9,861 nt of DNA, from assembly GCA_003162615.1 (NCBI GenBank), contig PMNG01000189.1, forward strand, positions 1-9,861. Direction: 5' to 3'. Each line of letters begins with the position of its first letter. The first letter of the stretch is position 1. The stretch is from Methanothrix sp. (GTDB lineage: Archaea > Halobacteriota > Methanosarcinia > Methanotrichales > Methanotrichaceae). Positions 1 to 6,426 of this stretch are shown piece by piece. The notes beneath the pieces were generated by a model. It ran no database searches, was not told the DNA's origin, and worked only from the letters and a program-made list of their open reading frames with translations. Made by a program: the position numbers and the translations under genes.

Positions 1-47
1 GCCCCCCGCTTGTCGACGATTTCGGGTTGCAGGTGACGCCGAACCAC
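1..47 (-). CDS. Possible 5' end of a divergent gene leaving the window (partial)
   Basis: On the minus strand a GTG at 47-45 opens a frame that stays open to the left edge and reads MVRRHLQPEIVDKRG. A TATA-like element (minus-strand reading of 63-73) lies about 22 bases upstream of this GTG, the spacing seen at other probably leaderless genes in the window. The base composition is GC-rich, as in coding DNA here, whereas 61-119 is AT-rich. With only 15 codons no family can be named. The other minus frames are also open over this short stretch, so both frame and existence are uncertain. Confidence 0.25.
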   Translation of the reverse strand, partial: MVRRHLQPEIVDKRG

Positions 48-60
48 CCGGACTGCCCGC

Positions 61-119
61 CACTTTTAATAAAGAGTTCGATAGCAATAAAGCTAACGCA
101 AAAAGTGGAGAGGAATTTT
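61..119. promoter_or_regulatory. Promoter and ribosome binding site of the winged-helix/nitroreductase unit
   Basis: An AT-rich element TTTTAATAAA at 64-73 resembles an archaeal TATA box. It should start transcription near 93 on the plus strand, giving a leader of about 27 bases. The leader carries a strong Shine-Dalgarno sequence, GGAGAGGA at 107-114, five bases before the ATG at 120; this decides the start of the downstream gene. Read on the other strand, the same element could serve a leftward gene starting at 47. Confidence 0.5.
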
Positions 120-371
120 ATGGAAGACACCGACCAGAACATAGGGTTCATCATGGGGAGCAACCAGCGCCAAAGGGTGCTCCAGGTTCTCGGCTCCAAA
201 GGAGCGCTCAGCGCTGATAGGATTGCTAAAATCGAGCACATCCCCGTACCTGGGGTCAGGAAGACCCTGGAAGAGCTGGCAGCAAGAAATATCGTTACCG
301 AGAAGGAAGGCGTCTGGAGCCTTACCGATCTGGGCACTGAGTTGGAGAAAGAGATGAAGAAGAGGGCTTGA
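120..371 (+). CDS. Small winged helix-turn-helix protein (putative transcriptional regulator)
   Basis: This 83-residue protein looks like a single winged-helix domain. A first helix (about residues 15-25, QRQRVLQVLGS) is followed by a helix-turn-helix (about 30-56, with ADRIAKIEHIPVPGVRKTL as the likely recognition segment). A short wing follows (about 57-68, ARNIVTEKEGVWSLT) and then a basic C-terminal helix ending in KKRA. The fold resembles MarR/ArsR-type archaeal regulators, but no effector site is visible. The frame continues upstream to 27, but the ATG at 120 is preferred because it alone has a well-spaced Shine-Dalgarno sequence. The stop lies four bases before the nitroreductase start, so the two genes are probably co-transcribed and this protein may regulate its own unit. 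The DNA-binding role is inferred from predicted fold only. Confidence 0.8.
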   Translation: MEDTDQNIGFIMGSNQRQRVLQVLGSKGALSADRIAKIEHIPVPGVRKTLEELAARNIVTEKEGVWSLTDLGTELEKEMKKRA

Positions 372-375
372 CCGA

Positions 376-900
376 ATGAAAGTAATGGAGGCCATCGCAG
401 AGCGTCGATCCATCCGGAGCTTCTCGGGCCGGCCTGTCGAGGAGGAGAAGCTCTTACGAATTTTGGAGGCGGGCCGCCTGGCTCCCTCGGCAAGGAACAT
501 GCAAGATTGGAAGTTCGTGGTTGTGAAAGACCCCGGCCTACGCCGAAGGTTGGCCGAGGCAGCCAGGAACCAGGAGTTCGTTGCCCAGGCGCCAATCGTC
601 ATAGCCGCTTGTGGCACATCGGACTACGTCATGACCTGCGGCCAGCACACGTACACAATAGACGTGGCCATAGCCGTGGACCACATGACCCTGGCTGCAG
701 TGGAAGAGGGCCTGGGAACCTGCTGGATAGGAGCCTTCTACGAGGATAAGGTGAAGGAGATCCTGGGAGTACCCCAAACTGTCCGAGTGGTCGCTCTGCT
801 GCCCATGGGCTATCCAGCCGAGACTGCAAACACCGCCGAGGGTATGCCCAAACCACGCAAACCACTGGAAGAGATAGTGGTTTACGATGGATGGAAGTAA
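376..900 (+). CDS. Nitroreductase-family FMN oxidoreductase
   Basis: This 174-residue protein has the usual landmarks of the nitroreductase/FMN-dependent oxidoreductase family. RRSIRSF at 10-16 is the N-terminal motif whose arginine and serine contact the FMN phosphate. LAPSARNMQDWKFVVV at 35-50 is the second flavin-contacting segment. EGLGTCWIGAF at 111-121 and ALLPMGYP at 140-147 form the C-terminal FMN-binding region. Family members are usually dimeric and reduce substrates with NAD(P)H; the substrate cannot be told from sequence. Length is typical. The start at 376 follows the winged-helix gene by four bases and has only a weak ribosome binding site; a second ATG at 385 would also leave the domain intact. 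Overlap of the stop and start regions suggests coupled translation. It faces the kinase gene at 935 with a 34-base gap that holds no obvious hairpin. Confidence 0.9.
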   Translation: MKVMEAIAERRSIRSFSGRPVEEEKLLRILEAGRLAPSARNMQDWKFVVVKDPGLRRRLAEAARNQEFVAQAPIVIAACGTSDYVMTCGQHTYTIDVAIAVDHMTLAAVEEGLGTCWIGAFYEDKVKEILGVPQTVRVVALLPMGYPAETANTAEGMPKPRKPLEEIVVYDGWK

Positions 901-934
901 TGAAGTAAAAGAAGTTAAGTAGAGACAACGAGAA

Positions 935-1900
935 TTAAGTGCCAAGAAGGTGCTCTAGTTTCTCCACGCACCTCCAGGTAAGTATGAGCTGGGCCACTCC
1001 GATGGCGTTGACATACTCTTTACGCCTGTCGCTTATGGCAGCGTAAGTCCCCAAAGTCCTGCCCAACTTCTGCTCCAGATGATCGATCATTGACTGATGA
1101 ATCTCACCATCGATGGTCATTACTCCCACCTTTTTGGCGTAGTAATCATCACGCTCGAACTCTAGGGAGAACTCGTGCTCCGAGGAGAGGAGGATCTTGG
1201 AAAGGTCGATGGTCATATCTACCTCCGGAACAGGTTGGTCAAGCATCTGCTGAATAAGCCGGACAGAATACCACTCAGGTTTGGGCTGTTCGATCTCCAA
1301 TATTCGCGGGTGAAACCTCGACTCCTGAATCTTGACCACGATCTCCGCATAGATCTTCTGGATATCCACGTACAGCTTGTAGTCAGGCTCCCTCTGCAGG
1401 ATCTCACGCATGACATCTTCAGGACGATAACCCCTTTCCCCCACATCCCGACGCACCTTCCACAACCGTTTCACTGAGCGAGATGGGTCCACGAAGATCT
1501 TGATGTCCGTAATATGGCGCAGCCTTTCGGTATAGAAAGGATGCAATCCCTCAACTATGACAACCGGAGCCGGGCCAAAGGGAACTGTCCCACGGATCTG
1601 GCCAGTATTGTGATCGTAGACCGGCTTGTCGATGCTCTCACCTCGACGAAGAGCCTCTAGATGGTCGGCAAGAAGGTCGAGGTAGTTTGCCGCTGGATTC
1701 AGGGGCGTTATGCCAAAATCCTTGCGCTGACGCCGATCAAGGCTGTGGTAGTCGTCCATGGAGAAAGAGATGACATTCTCTTCACCCAGTATCCTCTTTA
1801 TGCCGCTAGACAAGGTGGTCTTTCCGGAACCGCTATCTCCCGCCACGGCGAAGATGAAAACCTTGCCCGAATCGATGATCCTCTCGGTCAGAGACTGCAT
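935..1900 (-). CDS. prk: Phosphoribulokinase-type P-loop kinase (phosphoribulokinase/uridine kinase family)
   Basis: This 321-residue kinase carries a Walker A loop GDSGSGKT at 21-28, the DDYH motif at 49-52, DKPVYDHNTG at 91-100, VIVEGLHPF at 114-122 (Walker B region), RRDVGERGY at 150-158 and PDYKLYVDIQKIYA at 172-185. The last two correspond to the RD-x-ERG and PDF-x5-PQ-x-YAD segments of phosphoribulokinase, and the C-terminal extension makes it longer than plain uridine kinases. I therefore favour ATP-dependent phosphorylation of ribulose 5-phosphate, as shown for some methanogens. RuBisCO is not in the window, so the pathway is inferred, and another sugar or nucleoside substrate remains possible. 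The ATG at 1900 is preferred over an upstream TTG at 1945 that would overlap the HTH gene. The HTH regulator ends 25 bases upstream; a TATA-like TTTTATA (1919-1925, minus) in that gap could give a leaderless transcript. Confidence 0.8.
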   Translation of the reverse strand: MQSLTERIIDSGKVFIFAVAGDSGSGKTTLSSGIKRILGEENVISFSMDDYHSLDRRQRKDFGITPLNPAANYLDLLADHLEALRRGESIDKPVYDHNTGQIRGTVPFGPAPVVIVEGLHPFYTERLRHITDIKIFVDPSRSVKRLWKVRRDVGERGYRPEDVMREILQREPDYKLYVDIQKIYAEIVVKIQESRFHPRILEIEQPKPEWYSVRLIQQMLDQPVPEVDMTIDLSKILLSSEHEFSLEFERDDYYAKKVGVMTIDGEIHQSMIDHLEQKLGRTLGTYAAISDRRKEYVNAIGVAQLILTWRCVEKLEHLLGT

Positions 1901-1925
1901 GATAACTATGGAACCTGGTATAAAA

Positions 1926-2855
1926 TCACTTGTTTTGCTTCTCAAGCACCAGGTCTTCGAACTCGCTTGTCCCGCCGATGGTGTCCAGCTCGCGCTTTTC
2001 TATGATAGCTGTATCCCCTATGCGCTCAACCCTTGACTCGCCCTCCACGATGACCGCTGACTGGGTCCTGGCCACTGCGGACAGGCTGCTCATGAGTTGG
2101 GCCTTCTTGAGCATGTTCTGTGAGAATTTGCTTATTCCTGTCAGGACAACCAGATCCTCGTCCCTAGTCACTGCGTTGAAAGGAGCCTGCGCCGTAGGGA
2201 AGACCTCGAATCCCATCTGAGAGAGAAGCTGCAATATGTTGTCCGTTATCTGCTCCGGCTTGTCCTCCAGGTTTCCCGACTTGAAGAGATCCACCGGCAG
2301 AATGAGTTCCTCCTCGAAGATCTCCTCTAGCTTGACTGCCACATCTATGGACGTATCCATGCTCTCCATCTCGTACTTCGATATTGTTCGCCGTGAGAGT
2401 CCTAGCCTGGACGCCAGAGACCCCAGGGAGATTCCCCGATCAAGCCTGAGCTGCCGGAGCAGAGTTCCGTTTATGCGAACATAAAGTCCTCCATGAGCTG
2501 CATAAACCAGGGGAAGCAACCCTTCCAATAGGCAGTCGGCTAGGGTTGGAACGCTTACTGTGGGTATGCCATACCTGAAGTACACCGCTCCGCGCTCTAG
2601 GTACTGGTCTCTGGTCTTCTCTCCAACCAGAATGGTGCGTCCTAAAAGATGCTTGGCTAGACGACGGACCTCCACTGCAGTTCTTTCGTTCAGGCCGTCT
2701 ATGTTGGAGAGGATTTTTATTAAGACGAAAAGATCTTCTTTTCTTGCCGCTAAATCGAAGGACCTGGGGCGGAGATAGCAGCGCGCTGAGATTGTGAATC
2801 CAGCTTGCTCAAGCAGCCCGCTAACGCTCTCGGCAAGAAGCTCTTTATCCATCAT
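1926..2855 (-). CDS. Archaeal conserved HTH-type transcriptional regulator with duplicated flanking domain
   Basis: This 309-residue protein matches the architecture of a conserved archaeal HTH-type regulatory protein family of about 310-320 residues. A central Cro/C1-type helix-turn-helix spans about 128-182, with LRQLRLDRGISLGSLASRLG followed by LSRRTISKYEM. The N-terminal domain (about 10-115) and C-terminal domain (about 205-305) look like copies of each other. LLEQAGF at 14-20 matches LLSQMGF at 210-216, and residues 33-48 align without gaps to 226-241 (shared R, E, D, L, V, L, I). The N-terminal copy has an FDL...VLIK pattern reminiscent of a nuclease-type fold, but the catalytic glutamate is absent. 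Targets are unknown. It starts at the first of two adjacent ATGs, 25 bases from a TATA box, so the mRNA is probably leaderless. It is divergent from tiaS and upstream of the kinase gene. Confidence 0.85.
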   Translation of the reverse strand: MMDKELLAESVSGLLEQAGFTISARCYLRPRSFDLAARKEDLFVLIKILSNIDGLNERTAVEVRRLAKHLLGRTILVGEKTRDQYLERGAVYFRYGIPTVSVPTLADCLLEGLLPLVYAAHGGLYVRINGTLLRQLRLDRGISLGSLASRLGLSRRTISKYEMESMDTSIDVAVKLEEIFEEELILPVDLFKSGNLEDKPEQITDNILQLLSQMGFEVFPTAQAPFNAVTRDEDLVVLTGISKFSQNMLKKAQLMSSLSAVARTQSAVIVEGESRVERIGDTAIIEKRELDTIGGTSEFEDLVLEKQNK

Positions 2856-2893
2856 TATATATCACGGATAGCCCGATATTTAAAGGTTGACTA
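2853..2893. promoter_or_regulatory. Interlocking divergent promoters of the HTH regulator and tiaS
   Basis: Two TATA boxes face in opposite directions within about 40 bases. For the minus-strand regulator, TTTAAATATC (2884-2875, read on the minus strand) is centred about 25 bases before its ATG at 2855, so transcription would begin at or next to the start codon. For tiaS, TTATATAT at 2855-2862 predicts a start near 2885, giving a leader of about eight bases. The tiaS TATA box overlaps the regulator's first codon, and the regulator's TATA box lies just before the tiaS ATG, so the two initiation complexes should compete. Positions are predicted, not mapped. Confidence 0.6.
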
Positions 2894-4140
2894 TGTTCAT
2901 AGGAATAGACGATACCGATTCGGAGAGGGGTCTTTGCACAACATATCTAGCGGCAGTGCTCATGGACCGGCTGCGGCCCTTTGGCGAGCTAGTAGGTCTC
3001 CCAAAGCTGGTTCGCCTCAACCCATGTGCTCAGTTCAAGACCAGAGGCAACGCCGCCATTGCCTTCCAAATAGAGACCGAGAGGGTCCAGGAGGTCAGAG
3101 ACTTGGCCCTGCAGACGGTCGTGGAGCTCTCCGACCTTTCCGGGAAGAACACCAACCCCGGCCTGGTGATGGCGGACGCGGTCTCTAGACGCATGAGAGA
3201 TTTTTATAAAAGAGCTGTGACTGAGATCCTGGAGATATACGAGGCCAGGGAGATCCTGGAGGCTGACGGAGTATGGCACCAGGGGTTCAAGAAAGGTCGA
3301 GGGCTGATAGGTGCTCTGGCGGCTGTGGGCGCAGAGCTGGAGGACCACACATATGAGCTTATCGCCTACAGAGAGCCCAAGCGGTGGGGCACTCCGAGGA
3401 TGATAGACCAGGCATCCGTCTGGAAGGCCGACAGCCTGACCTATCCCCTAACCTGGGATACCGTGGACTGCCACAACAACCGAATTGTATTCGCCCCTCA
3501 TTCCGCTGACCCTGTCCTCTTCGGCATTCGTGGTGACGACATCGGAGCCATAGACCTGGCCTTCCAGACCATCACTTCTGAGCCCTGGGAGAGAAAGGTC
3601 CTTTACCTGACAAACCAGGGAACAGACGCTCACATCATCCCTGGAGTTGTTTCGGAGATCGTGGACAACAAGAGCTACCGATTGAAAGGTAGGGTAAAGG
3701 ATGCTCCCCAGGCAATCGAGGGCGGACATCTGTTCTTCTCCATCCATGACAAAGAGAACTCCCTGGTCTGCGCCGCCTTCGAGCCAACCAAGAACTTCAG
3801 AGACACCGTAAAAAAGCTTATTCCGGGCGATCTGATCGATGTTTACGGAGCGGTTAAGGAGAGGACGCTGAACCTCGAAAAGCTGGAGGTGCTGGAGCTA
3901 GCCGACAGGATAGCGACCCAGGCTCCTTTATGTCCCTCTTGCGGAAAGCGAATGAAGTCCGCTGGCCGTGGGCAGGGATACAGGTGTCGGAGGTGCAAGC
4001 TTAATGCAGAACAGCGGGAGTTGAAGGCCCTCCCGAGAGATATCGAGACCGGATTCTACGAGGTTCCGCCGTGCGCCAGAAGGCACCTGTCCAAACAACT
4101 GGTGCGAATGAAGGGACAGAAGGTGCACCCCAGCCGATGA
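2893..4140 (+). CDS. tiaS: tRNA(Ile2) 2-agmatinylcytidine synthetase TiaS
   Basis: TiaS uses ATP and agmatine to convert C34 of the tRNA(Ile) anticodon CAU to agmatidine, so that the tRNA reads AUA instead of AUG; it is archaea-specific. The 415-residue length fits the family. The N terminus MFIGIDDTDSERGLCTTYLA carries the acidic GIDDTDS motif at 4-10, and the CTT at 15-17 includes the threonine that I believe aligns with the autophosphorylated Thr of the Archaeoglobus enzyme. A ferredoxin-like domain follows. An OB-fold occupies about 266-325, and a zinc ribbon has cysteines at 347, 350, 365 and 368 (CPSC...CRRC). The conserved ARRHLSKQL segment lies near the C terminus. The ATG at 2893 is chosen because the family begins almost directly with the GIDDTDS strand; an in-frame TTG at 2887 would add two residues. 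All key motifs are intact. Confidence 0.95.
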   Translation: MFIGIDDTDSERGLCTTYLAAVLMDRLRPFGELVGLPKLVRLNPCAQFKTRGNAAIAFQIETERVQEVRDLALQTVVELSDLSGKNTNPGLVMADAVSRRMRDFYKRAVTEILEIYEAREILEADGVWHQGFKKGRGLIGALAAVGAELEDHTYELIAYREPKRWGTPRMIDQASVWKADSLTYPLTWDTVDCHNNRIVFAPHSADPVLFGIRGDDIGAIDLAFQTITSEPWERKVLYLTNQGTDAHIIPGVVSEIVDNKSYRLKGRVKDAPQAIEGGHLFFSIHDKENSLVCAAFEPTKNFRDTVKKLIPGDLIDVYGAVKERTLNLEKLEVLELADRIATQAPLCPSCGKRMKSAGRGQGYRCRRCKLNAEQRELKALPRDIETGFYEVPPCARRHLSKQLVRMKGQKVHPSR

Positions 4141-4165
4141 AAACAAGGCGACTTAAGTCAACAGT

Positions 4166-4205
4166 GCACCCCGCTGCAAGCAGCGGGGGCATGTTCGTTT
4201 AAAAA
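4166..4205. terminator. GC-rich hairpin between convergent tiaS and ppaC
   Basis: An eight-base perfect stem CCCCGCTG (4169-4176) pairs with CAGCGGGG (4181-4188) around a CAAG loop, and two further pairs form outside a bulged A. On the plus strand it is followed by GTTCGTTT (4193-4200). On the minus strand a TTTTT run (4205-4201) comes just before the stem, as transcription leaves ppaC. The position between two convergent stop codons suggests a bidirectional terminator. Confidence 0.6.
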
Positions 4206-4251
4206 TTTAAATATTTCGGGTTTTGGGTTACTTAATCATCTCAGGTGTGCC

Positions 4252-5187
4252 TTATTTCTTGAAGGCTCCTTCGAGGGGCGGAATGACCTGCTTCTTCCTG
4301 GAGAGGACCTTCTCCTTGTAGATGGAGTTGTTAGAGATCTTGCCGCCGAACGCCTTCTCGAATCCCGCGGCTGCCCCAGCGGTACCTACGAAAAGGATAT
4401 CGCTTGCTTCCTTCATAACGTCTGTGAGCATCAACACTACCATGTCGAGCTTCTCGGCGTCCTTCATATTGTTCATTTCCGCAAGTATAGCCCCTCTCTT
4501 GGGCGCTAGATCCTTGAGGTCCATGACCTCTATCTGGCCCACGCCTGCCTTGGTGCCTGAGAAGTCGAACTTCTTGAAGTCGCCGGTCAGGATGTCCTTG
4601 GCCGACTTGGAGGATATGTCGCTCTTGGCCTTGAGAAGCTCCATGCCGAACTTCATAGGGTCTATGCCTGCTATCTTGGCCAGCTTCTCCACTGCAGCCT
4701 TGTCTCGTGGAGTGCACGTGGGGGACTTGAAGAGCACAGTATCGCTCAGAATGGCAGACATCATTAGGCCAGCCATCTCCTTGCTGATGGGGACCTTGTT
4801 CTGTTCATAGAGGTTCGCGATTATTCCGCCAGTTGCGCCCACGGGCTCATTGAGGAAGAAGATGGGCTTGCCTGTTTGGATGCCGCCGATCTTGTGGTGG
4901 TCTACGATCTCCACAATATTGTCGGTGTTGAGCTTGTCCACCGCCTGGGCCATCTCGTTGTGGTCCACAAGGATGACCTTCTTGTCAGTGGCGTCGGTGA
5001 GCTTCTCCGGCGCTGGAACCTTGAAATAATCGAGAAGGAACTTGGTCTCGTTGTTGACGTCGCCCGCCGCTGCGGGAACGACCTCTTTCATGCCCAGAGC
5101 GTTCTTAAGGTTCGCATAGGTTATCGCCGAGGTCACGGAATCGGTATCGGGGCTCTTGTGCCCGACTACATAGATCTTATCTGCCAA
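4252..5187 (-). CDS. ppaC: Manganese-dependent (family II) inorganic pyrophosphatase
   Basis: This cytoplasmic enzyme hydrolyses pyrophosphate to phosphate, pulling biosynthetic reactions forward. Numbered from a TTG at 5187, the 311-residue protein has the DHH-family metal ligands GHKSPDTDS (H10, D14, D16), LVDHNE (D75), VDHH (H97) and LSDT (D149). The C-terminal SRKKQVIP substrate-binding motif is also present, and no CBS insert is seen. D75, H97 and D149 fall at the same numbers as in the Bacillus enzyme, which supports this start. GAGGTG at 5200-5195 is six bases upstream of the TTG, and a TATA-like GTTTAAGT (about 5230-5222) lies about 25 bases before that. A longer form from the ATG at 5244, preceded by GGAGAAGG, would add 19 residues that the family lacks; it cannot be excluded. 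All catalytic residues are present. Confidence 0.93.
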   Translation of the reverse strand: MADKIYVVGHKSPDTDSVTSAITYANLKNALGMKEVVPAAAGDVNNETKFLLDYFKVPAPEKLTDATDKKVILVDHNEMAQAVDKLNTDNIVEIVDHHKIGGIQTGKPIFFLNEPVGATGGIIANLYEQNKVPISKEMAGLMMSAILSDTVLFKSPTCTPRDKAAVEKLAKIAGIDPMKFGMELLKAKSDISSKSAKDILTGDFKKFDFSGTKAGVGQIEVMDLKDLAPKRGAILAEMNNMKDAEKLDMVVLMLTDVMKEASDILFVGTAGAAAGFEKAFGGKISNNSIYKEKVLSRKKQVIPPLEGAFKK

Positions 5188-5201
5188 ATGAAGCACCTCA
5201 G
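5188..5201 (-). promoter_or_regulatory. Ribosome binding site deciding the TTG start of ppaC
   Basis: On the minus strand GAGGTG (5200-5195) is separated by six bases (CTTCAT) from the TTG at 5187. It matches the archaeal anti-Shine-Dalgarno sequence well and is better spaced than the GGAG four bases before the alternative ATG at 5244. Confidence 0.55.
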
Positions 5202-5244
5202 GATTGTTAATGTAGGACCCCGACTTAAACCTTACTAGAGTCAT

Positions 5245-5733
5245 CCTTCTCCAGGCGACTGCAGGTAGAATGAGGCCTTTCCTTTATTGATGCCGCTTCC
5301 AAGAAAAGGCGATCCAAATCGACAACTTTATAAATCAACGCATCGAGAAAAAATTGTCCTTTTTTGAGGGCTTGCACGAGCTCAAACAATTGTTAGCCGT
5401 GAATGTTGGCGCAAGAAAAGGACTACAATCCGCGTTGATAGGTCCTTGTGGTAGGATATTGACTACAGTCTACCTATGACCACGAGACAACCCAAATGCG
5501 GTACAGACGCCCGCTGCGAGGGTTACTGGGCTGACTGCGGAATACCATCGAATGACGTTCCAGAGTTAGTATCGGGCGACAGCTTATACTTCTATTCCAT
5601 CGTAAGACTGCATTGAATGAGTGCTTTTGAAGCAACCCTGGGATCTCTTCTCGAATCTCTTCCCTAGGGGATGGTATTATTAGGCAGGTTCTGCAGCGAC
5701 AGCTTAATCTTTTCTTAAAAAATAGATTAAAAG
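5245..5733. other. 488-base spacer between ppaC and tmk with a TATA box and two short overlapping frames
   Basis: No convincing gene is present. A symmetrical TATA box TTTATAAA lies at 5327-5334 and could fire either way: toward ppaC (leader of about 60 bases to the ATG at 5244) or rightward. About 23 bases to its right a TTG at 5354 opens a 41-codon frame ending in TGA at 5477-5479. That stop overlaps, as ATGA, an ATG at 5476 that opens a 46-codon frame ending at 5616 with three cysteines (CGTDARCEGYWADCG). Neither has a Shine-Dalgarno sequence, and both may be chance. An 11-base direct repeat GCGACAGCTTA occurs at 5576-5586 and 5696-5706. I see no tRNA, box C/D or other recognisable RNA. 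Confidence 0.5.
5696..5733 (+). promoter_or_regulatory. Promoter of tmk
   Basis: CTTAATC at 5703-5709 lies about 28 bases before the GTG start, and TTCTTAAAAAAT follows at 5712-5723. No Shine-Dalgarno sequence is seen before the GTG, so a very short or absent leader is likely. The upstream element is part of the 11-base repeat GCGACAGCTTA. Confidence 0.4.
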
Positions 5734-6420
5734 GTGAGAGGTATCCTTGTCACCCTTGAGGGCATAGACGGTTCCGGAAAGACTACTGCGTTACGAACCA
5801 TTTCTCGCGAGCTTATTGAGACCCTTGGGGATAGACGTTTTATCTTCACGGCCGAACCGACTTCGAGCCAGGCTGGTGAGGTTCTCCGGAGAGTGCACCT
5901 ATCGGGGTCACAAGATTCCGAAACGCATGAGATCTGCATAGTAAGGCGAATGGAGGAGATGCTCTTGTTCATGGCCGACCACGCTAACCACCTGGCTGAA
6001 ACAATCATACCAGCCTTGAGGGAAGGCGATGTAGTCATATCGGATCGATACGCCGACTCGACGGCTGCCTACCAAGGCGTAACCCTCAGAGAAATAATCC
6101 CAGATCCTGTTGCGTGGATCAGAGATTTATACCGTCCCTGGAACATCGTACCCGATCGAACCCTGCTCTTCACGCTCGATCCAGCCCTCGCGGTCAAACG
6201 CATCAGGTCCCGGACCGGGGCAGATAACACCATCGAGAAATTCGAGAGGGAGGCGTTTCTCCGAGAGGTTGATGGTATCTTCAGGCTCCTGGCAAAATCA
6301 GAGCCTGAGCGGTTCGCCTTGATAGACGCCAGTCGCCGGATTGAGGAGGTTGCCGGTGATGCTCTGGAGGCGATCATCGACCTGATCTCTCAAGAATCGC
6401 AGCATGGATCAGAGCGTTGA
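5734..6420 (+). CDS. tmk: Thymidylate kinase
   Basis: Thymidylate kinase phosphorylates dTMP to dTDP with ATP, an essential step to dTTP. The 228-residue protein begins with a GTG. It shows the P-loop EGIDGSGKTT at 9-18, the EPT segment at 41-43, LLFMADHANHL at 77-87, the DRY motif SDRYADSTAAYQG at 103-115 (D104, R105, Y106), and the LID region RSRTGADNTIEKFEREAFL at 158-176. Length is slightly above the usual 200-215. Two positions usually occupied by arginine differ: the common TREP is TAEP here (A40), and the common ADR is ADH (H83). The catalytic DR pair and P-loop are intact, so I expect an active enzyme. No Shine-Dalgarno sequence precedes the start. The gene converges on mptE with six bases between stop codons, leaving no room for a separate terminator. 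Confidence 0.9.
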   Translation: MRGILVTLEGIDGSGKTTALRTISRELIETLGDRRFIFTAEPTSSQAGEVLRRVHLSGSQDSETHEICIVRRMEEMLLFMADHANHLAETIIPALREGDVVISDRYADSTAAYQGVTLREIIPDPVAWIRDLYRPWNIVPDRTLLFTLDPALAVKRIRSRTGADNTIEKFEREAFLREVDGIFRLLAKSEPERFALIDASRRIEEVAGDALEAIIDLISQESQHGSER

Positions 6421-6426
6421 AGGTTC

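Noticed and set aside
27..119. N-terminal extension of the winged-helix gene to position 27
   Set aside because: The extension spans the TATA box and Shine-Dalgarno sequence, and the ATG at 120 is correctly spaced from the latter.
93..617. 174-codon minus-strand frame
   Set aside because: It is antisense to the winged-helix and nitroreductase genes, both well supported, and has no recognisable motif.
4331..4810. Frames on both strands inside ppaC (for example 128 and 162 codons)
   Set aside because: They are out-of-frame shadows of ppaC, whose metal-binding motifs cover the whole reading frame.
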